The notes under the pieces were generated by a model, which saw only the letters and a list, made by a program, of their open reading frames with translations, had not been told where the DNA came from and ran no database searches. From positions 1-25,601 of the forward strand of contig CAMCPF010000003.1 of NCBI GenBank assembly GCA_945876515.1: DNA of 25,601 bases, given 5' to 3'. Position numbers and translations under genes: made by a program. Source of the DNA: Candidatus Kuenenia stuttgartensis (GTDB lineage: Bacteria > Planctomycetota > Planctomycetia > Pirellulales > UBA1268). Each line of letters starts with the position of its first letter. Position 1 is the first letter of the stretch. This document shows, piece by piece, positions 1-7,785 of this stretch.

Positions 1-864
1 ACGCTCGCCGCCACGATCGGCACCGACGACGCCCTGGCCGCCAATGCCGCCGCCGCCGCGGTCGAACTCGGCGGCACCGACGCGGTGACGGCGACAATCA
101 CCGGTGCCGACGAGCCGGCCACACGGCTGCTCGAGGTGCTCGGAATCCGGGGCGACAAGCCGGCCCTGGCGATTCTCGAGGCCACGATCCGCGACAACGC
201 CGCGCCGCCGCAACGCCGGTCGGCCGCCGTCCGCGGCCTCGCCCGGAGCAAGCACGGTGCGGAGCGGGTGGTGGCGATGGCGAAGGGAGGCGAACTCTCC
301 GGGCCGCTCGTACAGACCGCTGCCGCCGCGATCTCCGGCTGCCCCTGGGGCGATGTCCGCAACTCTGCGGCTGATGTGCTGCCCCTGCCGAAGGCCCGCG
401 GCGGATCGAGCCTGCCGCCCGTGGCCGACCTCGTGAAACGCAAGGGCGACGCCAGCGCCGGCCGGGTGGTGTTTGCGGGCACCGGCACCTGTGCCAAGTG
501 CCACGTGGTCAACGGCGAGGGCAAGGCCGTGGGCCCCGACCTCTCCGGCGTCGGGGGCAAGCTCTCGCCCGTCGCGCTCTACGAGTCGATCCTCGCCCCC
601 TCGGCCGCGATCAGCCACAACTACGAGACCTGGACGGCGATCACGGACGACGGCCGCTCGTTCTCGGGCCTGCTCGTCTCGAAGACCGACGAGGCGGTCG
701 TGATCCGCGGCGCCGACGGCGTGGACGTGTCGCTGGTGACGGCCGACGTCGAGGAGCTCGTCCGCCAGCCCATCTCGCTGATGCCGGCCGACCTGGCGAC
801 GGTGCTGACGGAGAAGGAACTCGTGGACCTCGTCAGCTGGCTGGCCACACTCAAGCCGCGGTAG
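1..864 (+). CDS. C-terminal part of a planctomycete haem-binding protein (TIGR02603-type cytochrome c)
   Basis: The reading frame is open from base 1, so the gene starts outside the window; a GTG at 85 is only an internal codon. The visible 287 codons begin with Ala-rich helical sequence resembling HEAT-type repeats. A c-type haem motif CAKCH follows (nt about 490-504), then a conserved tail with GPDLSGVG, an ILAPSAAISHNYE segment and a final LVSWLATLKPR. This order is that of the TIGR02603 haem-binding domain, which in planctomycetes usually ends large exported proteins with an N-terminal PQQ/sorbosone-dehydrogenase-like beta-propeller. That N-terminal part is not visible here. The inferred role is periplasmic electron transfer linked to oxidation of an unknown organic substrate. 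The stop is TAG at 862-864. It lies upstream of another cytochrome-like gene on the same strand, but 407 nt and a repeat separate them, so a shared operon is doubtful. Confidence 0.85.
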   Translation, partial: TLAATIGTDDALAANAAAAAVELGGTDAVTATITGADEPATRLLEVLGIRGDKPALAILEATIRDNAAPPQRRSAAVRGLARSKHGAERVVAMAKGGELSGPLVQTAAAAISGCPWGDVRNSAADVLPLPKARGGSSLPPVADLVKRKGDASAGRVVFAGTGTCAKCHVVNGEGKAVGPDLSGVGGKLSPVALYESILAPSAAISHNYETWTAITDDGRSFSGLLVSKTDEAVVIRGADGVDVSLVTADVEELVRQPISLMPADLATVLTEKELVDLVSWLATLKPR

Positions 865-972
865 GTCGGAGTTTTTTCGACGGCCGTCTACAACTCGCGG
901 CCGACGTGGTCGTGAGCGATCCGGCGGGCGGTGTTTATTCACGATGATTCGACGGATCGCGACCCTCATCGC

Positions 973-1091
973 TGGACTGCGAGGGGTCGCCCGTGCCAAT
1001 CGAGCGGCGTAGGAAACCGAGCGGAGCAGGATTGCGCAGCGAGGTTTCCTCCGAGCGAGCGGACGGCAGGATGCCGGTAGCGAGCGACCGG
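973..1091. repeat. Dispersed intergenic repeat, copy A
   Basis: This stretch aligns with 25496-25601 at a constant offset. The first 38 bp differ at three positions only. A variable arm follows (1011-1018, AGGAAACC), then a conserved loop region with GCAGGAT at 1026, then the matching arm GGTTTCCT (1043-1050), which forms a perfect 8-bp stem with the first arm. Next come CGAGCGA and a second unit GCAGGATGCC at 1066-1075, exactly 40 nt after the first. GGCA-GGA-TGCC at 1065-1075 is itself a small hairpin, extended by a C-G pair. There is no transposase and there are no terminal inverted repeats. The orientation is the same as the other copy. The function is unknown. Confidence 0.8.
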
Positions 1092-1212
1092 CGAGATGGC
1101 ATGGGCGCCCCCGAGCCCCTGCGGCTGGTGAGTGGCATTCGCCCCGGCCGTAGGTCCGTGCTATCCTTCAGCGAAGAGCCGCGGATCGACCTGCCCACGT
1201 GGGGCTGGTCCG

Positions 1213-1239
1213 CGCCGGCCCGCGGGATCGCGGCCGGCG
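1213..1239 (+). promoter_or_regulatory. GC-rich hairpin in the leader of the first DUF1549 gene
   Basis: CGCCGGCC (1213-1220) and GGCCGGCG (1232-1239) form a perfect 8-bp stem with an 11-nt loop. The hairpin ends exactly 32 nt before the ATG at 1272 and is followed by GCGATGCGGG. The second DUF1549 gene has a hairpin at the same distance followed by GCGACGCGGG. There is no U-tract, so it is unlikely to be an intrinsic terminator. A role in mRNA stability or translation control is inferred only. Confidence 0.4.
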
Positions 1240-1271
1240 GCGATGCGGGGTTTCGCTGTGGAGTGATCCAC

Positions 1272-4200
1272 ATGGTGCGTGCCTCTGCCGTCCGAACGTC
1301 CGTTGCCCTCGTGGTGACGGCGGCGTTTGTGTTCTCCGGGTCCGTCGCGGTCGCGGATCCGGCGATTTCCTTCACCAGGGACATCAAGGGGATCCTGTCC
1401 AACCGCTGCGTGCGGTGCCACGGGCCCGACGCCGAGGATCGCCACGGCGGCGGTGACGACGGCCTGCGGCTCGACACGTTCGCAGGGGCGACGGCCGACC
1501 TCGGCGGGCATGCCGCGATCGTGCCGGGGAAGCCGGCCGAGAGCGAACTCATCGCGCGGATCACCTCGACCGACCCCGACGTCGTGATGCCGCCGCCCGA
1601 GGCCGGGGAGCGGCTCGCGGCCCGGGAAGTCGAGTTGCTCACGCGCTGGATCGCCGGCGGCGCCGAGTATGAGCCCCACTGGGCCTACGTGCCCCCCAAG
1701 CGGCCACCGGTGCCGGCCGTGAAGGATGCGGCCTGGCCCAGAAACGACATCGATCGCTTCATCCTCGCCCGGCTCCAGTCCGAGGGGCTCGCGCCGCAGC
1801 CGGCCGCCGATCGGGCCACGCTCGCCCGCCGATTGGCACTCGACCTCACGGGGCTGCCGCCGACGCCGGAGGAGGTCGATGCCTTCGTGGCCGATGCCTC
1901 ACCCGAGGCCGTGGAGCGATTCATCGACCGGCTCCTGGCCCACGATGGTCATGGCGAGCACGTGGCCCGGCAGTGGCTCGATCTCGCCCGCTATGCCGAC
2001 AGCGCGGGCTACGCCGACGATCGGCCGCGGACGATCTGGGGCTGGCGTGACTGGGTGATCCGCGCCTGCGACGCCAACATGCCGTTCGACCAGTTCACAA
2101 TCCGGCAACTGGCCGGCGACCTCCTGCCGGACGCCACCGACGACGACCGGATCGCCACGGCCTTCCATCGCAACACGCTCACCAACTCCGAGGGAGGCAC
2201 GATCGACGAAGAGTTTCGCGTAGCGGCCGTCGTGGACCGGGTGAACACCACGCTGAGCACCTGGATGGGCACGACGATGGCCTGCGCCCAGTGCCACGAC
2301 CACAAGTACGACCCGCTCTCGCAGCGTGAATACTTTGGGATCTACGCCGTCTTCAATCAGACCGCCGACGCCGATCGGCCCGGGGAGGAGCCCGTGCTCG
2401 GCTTCCACACGCCTGAGCAGGAGTCGCGACGGCAGGCGCTCCAGGCGGAACTCGCCGCCGCCGAGCACTCGCTCGCCACCGACACGCCGGCGATCACCGA
2501 CGGCCGCGAGGCGTGGGACCGGGATTTCCCCCGCGACCTCGGGTGGCGGCCCGCCCGGCCGGTCGCGGCGGCCGTTGCGGCCGCGCCGGCGACGGTCGCC
2601 ACGATCGACGAGGTCGGCACGGTGCGGTTCGCCGCGACGGGTAAGCAGGCGGTCGCCAGTATCACGCTGCCGCTCCCCGCCGGCCCGCTCGCTGCCGTGA
2701 AGCTCGATTTCCCCGGCGATGTGGCGCTTCCTCAGGGAGGTTCTGGTCGGGCCGGCAACGGCTCGTTCGTCCTCTCGGGCGTGTCGGCGCGGCTGGAGCC
2801 CGAGGTGGCGACGGCGCCCTGCGGCCGGTTCATTCGCGTCGAGCTCCCGGGGAAGGGCAAGCATCTCTCGCTCGCCGAGGTCGAGGCCTTCAGCGGTGGC
2901 GACAACGTAGCCCGGGGCAAGGCGGCCACGCAGTCGTCGACGGGCTACGAGGGTGTCGCGGCCCGGGGCGTCGACGGGATCACCGACGGCGACTATTTCA
3001 AGCAGAACTCCGTCACGCACACTGCCATCCAGGACGATCCCTGGTGGGAGGTGGATCTCGGCGAGGCGGCGCCGCTCGAGCGGATCGTTCTCTGGAACCG
3101 CACCGACGGCGGCACGGGGAGCCGGCTCGTCGGAGCCCGCGTGCTCCTGCTCAACGACGCCCGGCAGCCTGTCTGGCAGGTGTCGATCGACGCGCCACCT
3201 GCGCCCTCGCTGGCCCTGTCGCCGACCGGCGCACGCGAGCTGCCCTTCGCGATCGCCTTCGCGGATCGCTCCCAGCCGGGGTTCGATGCCGCCGCCGTGC
3301 TCCGCAGGCCTCCGGATCCGAAGGATGCCAAGGCCGTGAAGGCTGACCGCGAGAAGGGCTGGTCGCCCGGTTCGGCAGCGCCGGCGAGCCTCACGCTGCT
3401 GCCTGCGAATCCCATCGATGTGCCTGCCGGCTCGCGGCTGGTGGTCACGCTGCGGCAGCAGTCGAAGCACGACGGGCAGACGGTGGCAGTCGTCCGCTGC
3501 TCCACCACTGCGGACGGCCGCGTGGCCGCGTGGCAAAACCTCCCGGCGGAGGTGGCGACGACTCTCCTCAAGCCTCCAGCCGAGCGGTCGGCCGCCGAGG
3601 CCGGAATACTGGCCGATCACTACCGCCGTCAGGTGGCGCCCGAACTGGCTTCCGCCCGCGAGGCTGTCAACCGACTCACAGCCGAGTTGGCCGCGGTCAA
3701 GCCGGCCACCGTGCCGGTGATGCAGGAGCTCTCCGCCGACAAGCAGCGGGTGACGAAGCTCCAGCATCGCGGCAACTGGAACGACCTCGGGCCCGAGGTC
3801 ACCGAGGCGGTGCCGGCGGTGTTCAATCCGGCTCAGCCGTCAGCCGACGGTCGGATCGACCGGCTGGCGCTCGCGAAGTGGCTCGTCGATCCCGCCAACC
3901 CGCTTACGGCGCGGGTGGTGGTCAACCGGATCTGGGAGCGGCTGTTCGGGATCGGGATCGTCTCCACGAGCGAGGAGTTCGGGGCGCAGGGCGAGCTGCC
4001 GAGCCATCCGGAGCTGCTCGACTGGCTGGCCTGCGAGCTGATCGAACGAAACTGGGACACGAAGGCCATCACCCGGCTGATCGTCTCGACCGCGGCCTAT
4101 CAGCAGTCGAGCACCTGCCCGCCCGACCTCGTGGCCCGCGATCCGGAGAACCGGCTGCTGGCCTGCGGCCCGCGGGTGCGGCTGCCGGCCGAGGTGATCC

Positions 4201-4817
4201 GCGACCAGGCGCTGGCCGCCGCCGGCCTGCTCTCGCGGAAGAAGGGGGGCCCGAGCGTGAATCCGCCGCAGCCGAACCTCGGGCTCTCGGCGGCCTTCGG
4301 CGGGGGCATCGACTGGAAGACGAGCACCGGCGAGGACCGCTACCGGCGGGCTCTATACACGACCTGGCGGCGGAGCAATCCCTATCCCTCGATGGCCACC
4401 TTCGACGCGCCGAACCGCGAGGTGTGTACGCTCCGCCGGCCCCGCACGAACACGCCGCTCCAGGCGCTCGTGACGCTCAACGACCCTGTCTACGTCGAGG
4501 CGGCGCAGGCGCTCGCGAGGCGGATGGTTCGAGAAGGGGGCTCCACCGCAGCGGACCGGGCCGCGAGGGGCTTCCGGCTCGTGCTCGCCCGGACTCCCAC
4601 CGGCCCCGAGCTCGACCGGCTCGTCAGGCTCCATGGCGAGGCCGCGGCCGACTATCGCGGCGACGCGGCGGCGGCGAAGCAGATGGCCACCGACCCGCTC
4701 GGCGACCCGCCGGCTGATCTCGCCATCGACAGTCCTGAGAAGCTGGCCGACCTCGCCGCCTGGACGGTCGTCGCCAATGTGATCCTGAACCTCGACGAGA
4801 CCTTCATGTGTCCGTAG
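1272..4817 (+). CDS. Exported planctomycete cytochrome-like protein, PSCyt1-DUF1549-discoidin-like-DUF1553
   Basis: The frame is open from 993, but that start lies inside the repeat. The ATG at 1272 opens a clear signal peptide (hydrophobic 10-25, likely cut after AVA-28), giving 1181 residues. Domains in order: planctomycete cytochrome C (PF07635) with haem motif CVRCH at 46-50 and MPPP at 106-109; DUF1549 (PF07583), about 155-365, with a second CXXCH, CAQCHDH, at 338-344; a discoidin/F5-8C-like carbohydrate-binding beta-sandwich, about 516-646 (GKAATQSST, WWEVDLGEAAPLERI); and DUF1553 (PF07587), about 866-1130, with FDAPNRE and NTPLQAL. The family is thought to act outside the cytoplasm, but no reaction is established. 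The tail NVILNLDETFMCP is typical. The stop overlaps the ribosome-binding site of the next gene, so the two are probably translationally coupled. The discoidin-like domain is not recognisable in the paralogue at 12368. Confidence 0.93.
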   Translation: MVRASAVRTSVALVVTAAFVFSGSVAVADPAISFTRDIKGILSNRCVRCHGPDAEDRHGGGDDGLRLDTFAGATADLGGHAAIVPGKPAESELIARITSTDPDVVMPPPEAGERLAAREVELLTRWIAGGAEYEPHWAYVPPKRPPVPAVKDAAWPRNDIDRFILARLQSEGLAPQPAADRATLARRLALDLTGLPPTPEEVDAFVADASPEAVERFIDRLLAHDGHGEHVARQWLDLARYADSAGYADDRPRTIWGWRDWVIRACDANMPFDQFTIRQLAGDLLPDATDDDRIATAFHRNTLTNSEGGTIDEEFRVAAVVDRVNTTLSTWMGTTMACAQCHDHKYDPLSQREYFGIYAVFNQTADADRPGEEPVLGFHTPEQESRRQALQAELAAAEHSLATDTPAITDGREAWDRDFPRDLGWRPARPVAAAVAAAPATVATIDEVGTVRFAATGKQAVASITLPLPAGPLAAVKLDFPGDVALPQGGSGRAGNGSFVLSGVSARLEPEVATAPCGRFIRVELPGKGKHLSLAEVEAFSGGDNVARGKAATQSSTGYEGVAARGVDGITDGDYFKQNSVTHTAIQDDPWWEVDLGEAAPLERIVLWNRTDGGTGSRLVGARVLLLNDARQPVWQVSIDAPPAPSLALSPTGARELPFAIAFADRSQPGFDAAAVLRRPPDPKDAKAVKADREKGWSPGSAAPASLTLLPANPIDVPAGSRLVVTLRQQSKHDGQTVAVVRCSTTADGRVAAWQNLPAEVATTLLKPPAERSAAEAGILADHYRRQVAPELASAREAVNRLTAELAAVKPATVPVMQELSADKQRVTKLQHRGNWNDLGPEVTEAVPAVFNPAQPSADGRIDRLALAKWLVDPANPLTARVVVNRIWERLFGIGIVSTSEEFGAQGELPSHPELLDWLACELIERNWDTKAITRLIVSTAAYQQSSTCPPDLVARDPENRLLACGPRVRLPAEVIRDQALAAAGLLSRKKGGPSVNPPQPNLGLSAAFGGGIDWKTSTGEDRYRRALYTTWRRSNPYPSMATFDAPNREVCTLRRPRTNTPLQALVTLNDPVYVEAAQALARRMVREGGSTAADRAARGFRLVLARTPTGPELDRLVRLHGEAAADYRGDAAAAKQMATDPLGDPPADLAIDSPEKLADLAAWTVVANVILNLDETFMCP

Positions 4818-4820
4818 GAG
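4816..4820 (+). promoter_or_regulatory. Ribosome-binding site deciding the DUF1501 start
   Basis: AGGAG overlaps the stop codon of the upstream gene and lies 8 nt before the ATG at 4829. This favours that ATG over the in-frame GTG at 4808. Confidence 0.75.
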
Positions 4821-4828
4821 TGCCCGAC

Positions 4829-6298
4829 ATGAACCCCATCCTCGAACACAAGCTGCTCGCCACCCGCCGGCACCTGCTCGGCGGCATGGGGGGCGGGATC
4901 GGGGCGATCGCGCTCGCCGACCTGCTCGGCGGCTCGGCCCGCGGGGCGACGGCGGCAGGGAGCGGCAGCACGCTGCCGGCCGATCCGCTCGCCGCCCGCA
5001 TGCCGCCGCTGCCCGGCAAGGCCAAGCGGATGATCGTGATCCACCTCACGGGTTCGCCGCCGCACCTCGACCTCTACGACCACAAGCCCGAGCTCGTGAA
5101 GCACACCGGCGAGAACTGTCCGGAGGAGTATCTGGCCGGCAAAAAGTTCGCCTTCACGAGCGGCACGCCCAAGCTCCTGGGTACCCCACGCAGCTGGGCG
5201 ACGTGTGGCGAGAGCGGCATGGAGCTCTCCGACGCGATCCCCAACCTGCACCGCGTGGCCGACAAGCTCTGCCTGATCAAGAGCATGCACACCGACCAGT
5301 TCAACCATGCGCCGGCCGAGCTGATGGTCTATACCGGGTCGCCACGGTCGGGCCGGCCGAGCCTGGGGTCATGGGTGACGTACGGCCTGGGTACGGAGAA
5401 CGCCGACCTGCCGGGCTTCGTGGTGCTGATCTCATCGGGCGTACAGCCCAATGGCGGCACCAGCAGCTTCGGCTCGGGCTTCCTGCCGAGCGTCTACCAA
5501 GGCGTGCAGTGCCGCTCGAAGGGCGACCCGGTGCTCTACGTCTCCGACCCGCCGGGTATGACCCGAGCGCTGCGTCGGAAGACGCTCGACGCGCTCAAGG
5601 ACCTGAACGAACTGCAGGCCGCGGAGCTCGGCAACCCCGAGACGGTGACCCGGATCGCCCAGTACGAACTCGCCTTCCGGATGCAGACGAGCGTGCCCGA
5701 CGTGATGGACATCTCCAAGGAGCCCAAGCACGTCCTCGAGGCCTACGGGGCCACGCCCGGCGGGGCCAGCCTGGCCAACAACATCCTCCTTGCCCGGCGG
5801 TTGGTGGAGGAGGGGGTGCGGTTCGTGCACCTCTTCGACTGGGGCTGGGACTTCCACGGCACCAATCCTGGCGAGGATATCCGCGACGGGCTCACGAAGA
5901 AGGCCGCGAGCTTCGACAAGCCGGCCGCGGCCCTGATCGAGGATCTCGAGCGCCGCGGGCTGCTCGAGGACACGCTCGTGCTCTGCACCGGTGAGTTCGG
6001 CCGCACGCCCTTCCGCGAGGGCCGCACGGCCGGCGGCAACATCCTCGGCCGCGACCACTATCCCGACTGCTACAGCGTCTGGATGGCCGGCGGCGGCGTG
6101 AAGGGGGGCCACGTGCACGGCGCGAGCGACGACCTCGGCTTCAAGGTGGCGACGGACCCGGTGCACATCCACGACCTGCAGGCCACGATCCTCCACCTCC
6201 TGGGCTTCGACCACACGAAGCTCACCTGGCGGTTCCAGGGCCGCGACTTCCGCCTCACCGACGTGCACGGCCACGTCGTCAAGGAGATTCTCGCATGA
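4829..6298 (+). CDS. DUF1501 protein, Tat-exported, first copy
   Basis: 489 residues. The N-terminus carries a twin-arginine-like signal (TRRHLLGGMGG, arginines 13-14), followed by a hydrophobic Ala/Gly stretch and the start of the mature domain at about residue 60 (KRMIVIHLTGSPPHLDLYD). Conserved DUF1501 (PF07394) marks include FNHAPAELM, a TRIAQYELAFRMQ segment, DWGWDFHGTN, LCTGEFGRTP and GRDHYPDCYSVWMAGGG. The fold is related to the alkaline phosphatase/sulfatase superfamily, but the reaction is unknown. In planctomycetes these genes habitually follow DUF1549/DUF1553 genes, as here, which suggests the two products work together in the periplasm. The TGA at 6296-6298 overlaps the ATG of the sulfatase gene. 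Confidence 0.92.
   Translation: MNPILEHKLLATRRHLLGGMGGGIGAIALADLLGGSARGATAAGSGSTLPADPLAARMPPLPGKAKRMIVIHLTGSPPHLDLYDHKPELVKHTGENCPEEYLAGKKFAFTSGTPKLLGTPRSWATCGESGMELSDAIPNLHRVADKLCLIKSMHTDQFNHAPAELMVYTGSPRSGRPSLGSWVTYGLGTENADLPGFVVLISSGVQPNGGTSSFGSGFLPSVYQGVQCRSKGDPVLYVSDPPGMTRALRRKTLDALKDLNELQAAELGNPETVTRIAQYELAFRMQTSVPDVMDISKEPKHVLEAYGATPGGASLANNILLARRLVEEGVRFVHLFDWGWDFHGTNPGEDIRDGLTKKAASFDKPAAALIEDLERRGLLEDTLVLCTGEFGRTPFREGRTAGGNILGRDHYPDCYSVWMAGGGVKGGHVHGASDDLGFKVATDPVHIHDLQATILHLLGFDHTKLTWRFQGRDFRLTDVHGHVVKEILA
6281..6286 (+). promoter_or_regulatory. Ribosome-binding site of the sulfatase gene
   Basis: AAGGAG inside the end of the DUF1501 gene, 8 nt before the ATG at 6295. It supports translation of the sulfatase from an ATGA overlap. 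Confidence 0.7.
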
Positions 6299-7773
6299 AC
6301 CCGAGCCCGACACTCGTCGCGGCGGTGCTGGTAGCCGTTGTGGCGCCATCGGGGCTTGCCGCCGACCGCCCCAATATTGTTTGGATCGTGGTGGACGACA
6401 TGTCGGCCGACTTCGGCTGCTACGGGTCCTCAGCCGTGCCCACGCCGCACGTCGATCGCCTGGCCGCCGAGGGGACGCGTTTTGCCCAGGCCTTCGTGAC
6501 GGCGCCAGTCTGCTCGCCGTGCCGCTCGGCCATGATCACGGGCATGTACCAGACCACGATCGGCGCGCACCACCATCGCAGCGGCCGGGGCACGGAGAAG
6601 ATCCGGCTGCCCGCCGGCGTGCGGCCGGCGCCGGCGATTTTCCGTGAGGCCGGCTGGTACACCTGCATCGGCGACGGGCTGCCTGGTGCGGCGAAGAATG
6701 CCCGCGGCCGGCCGCAGGGCCTCGGCAAGACCGACTACAACTTCGGGTGGGACGGCGCGCTCTACGACGGCGAGGACTGGGCGGCGCGCAAGCCCGATCA
6801 GCCGTTCTTCATGCAGGTGCAGCTGCCGGGTGGCAAGCTCCGCGACGGCAAGGGGGGCGTCGAGCGGGTGCGGCAGCAGGCTGCGGCGGAGTTCGGCGCG
6901 GCCACCGATCCGGCGACCGTGACCCTGCCCCCGTACCTGCCGCGGGACCCCGTGCTCCTGGCCGACCGCGCGGCCTACCTCGACGCCGTCCGGCTGACTG
7001 ACGCCCATGTGGGCCGAGTGCTGGCCCGCCTTGAGGCCGAGGGCATTCTCGACGAGACGCTCGTGATCTTCATGACCGACCACGGCATCAGCCACGTGCG
7101 GGCCAAGCAGTTCCTCTACGACGAGGGGACGCACGTGCCGTTCGTCGTTCGCGGGCCCGGAATCCCGCGGGGCCAGGTTCGCGAGGATCTCATCGAGCAC
7201 ATCGACATGCCCGCGATCTCGCTGGTCGCAGCCGGGCTGCCAATCCCGCCGGCGATGCAGGGGCGGGACGTATTCGCCAAGGATTACGTGGTCCGGGAGG
7301 CCGTGTTCGCGGCCCGCGACCGCTGCGATGAGACGGTGGACCGAATCCGGAGCGTCCGCACGCCCGACTGGCTCTACATCCGCAACTTCCATCCGGGCCG
7401 GCCGATGCTCCAGCCCAACGCCTACAAGGACGCCAAGCCCACGCTTCAGGCCCTGCGGGCCTTGCAGGCGGCGGGCAGCCTCGACCCGGCTACCCAGCGG
7501 CTGCTGTTCGCCCCGACGCGGCCTCCCGAGGAGCTCTACCGCTGGCGGGAGGACCGCTGGCAGTTGGACAACCAGGCGGCCAACCCGGCCCACGCTGACA
7601 CGCTCGCCGCCCTTCGCGGTCGCCTCGATCGGTGGATGGCGGACACGGGCGACAAGGGCCCCGAGTCCGACGCCATGTACGAGAGCGACATGAAGGTGTA
7701 CCTTCGAAAGTTCCACCCCGAGGTGAAGGCCAACATCGCCACGATGAAGCGATGGGCCGCCGAAGGGAAGTGA
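6295..7773 (+). CDS. Secreted type I (formylglycine) sulfatase
   Basis: 492 residues, sulfatase family PF00884. A signal peptide covers about residues 1-23 (cut near GLAA-DRP). The mature protein opens with PNIVWIVVDDMSADFGCYG, whose Asp34-Asp35 are the usual calcium ligands. The sulfatase signature CSPCR at 73-77 provides Cys73 for conversion to formylglycine by an FGE-type enzyme, which is not in this window. Further metal and active-site sequence is at FMTDHGISHVRAKQFLYDEG. The family hydrolyses sulfate esters, often of algal polysaccharides. The substrate cannot be assigned; the architecture resembles N-sulfoglucosamine sulfohydrolase or heparan-type sulfatases as annotated in planctomycetes. 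The gene overlaps the DUF1501 gene by 4 nt, so it is probably expressed with the cytochrome pair. It ends 12 nt from the convergent symporter gene. Confidence 0.93.
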   Translation: MNPSPTLVAAVLVAVVAPSGLAADRPNIVWIVVDDMSADFGCYGSSAVPTPHVDRLAAEGTRFAQAFVTAPVCSPCRSAMITGMYQTTIGAHHHRSGRGTEKIRLPAGVRPAPAIFREAGWYTCIGDGLPGAAKNARGRPQGLGKTDYNFGWDGALYDGEDWAARKPDQPFFMQVQLPGGKLRDGKGGVERVRQQAAAEFGAATDPATVTLPPYLPRDPVLLADRAAYLDAVRLTDAHVGRVLARLEAEGILDETLVIFMTDHGISHVRAKQFLYDEGTHVPFVVRGPGIPRGQVREDLIEHIDMPAISLVAAGLPIPPAMQGRDVFAKDYVVREAVFAARDRCDETVDRIRSVRTPDWLYIRNFHPGRPMLQPNAYKDAKPTLQALRALQAAGSLDPATQRLLFAPTRPPEELYRWREDRWQLDNQAANPAHADTLAALRGRLDRWMADTGDKGPESDAMYESDMKVYLRKFHPEVKANIATMKRWAAEGK

Positions 7774-7785
7774 CGCCGAGTTCGG

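Larger units (their letters stand above)
865..1271. other. 407-nt gene-free region: repeat copy A plus leader of the next gene
   Basis: No convincing gene lies here. Frames open through this stretch on both strands have no family resemblance and run through the repeat. The region holds, in order: a short T-rich run after the upstream stop (871-877) without a clear intrinsic-terminator stem; a 7-bp inverted repeat, GCGACCC at 959-965 with GGGTCGC at 984-990; dispersed repeat copy A (973-1091); and the hairpin leader of the following DUF1549 gene (1213-1271). Confidence 0.6.

Noticed and set aside
993..1271. N-terminal extension of the first DUF1549 gene
   Set aside because: It reads through the dispersed repeat and the hairpin leader, has no family resemblance, and the ATG at 1272 opens a proper signal peptide.
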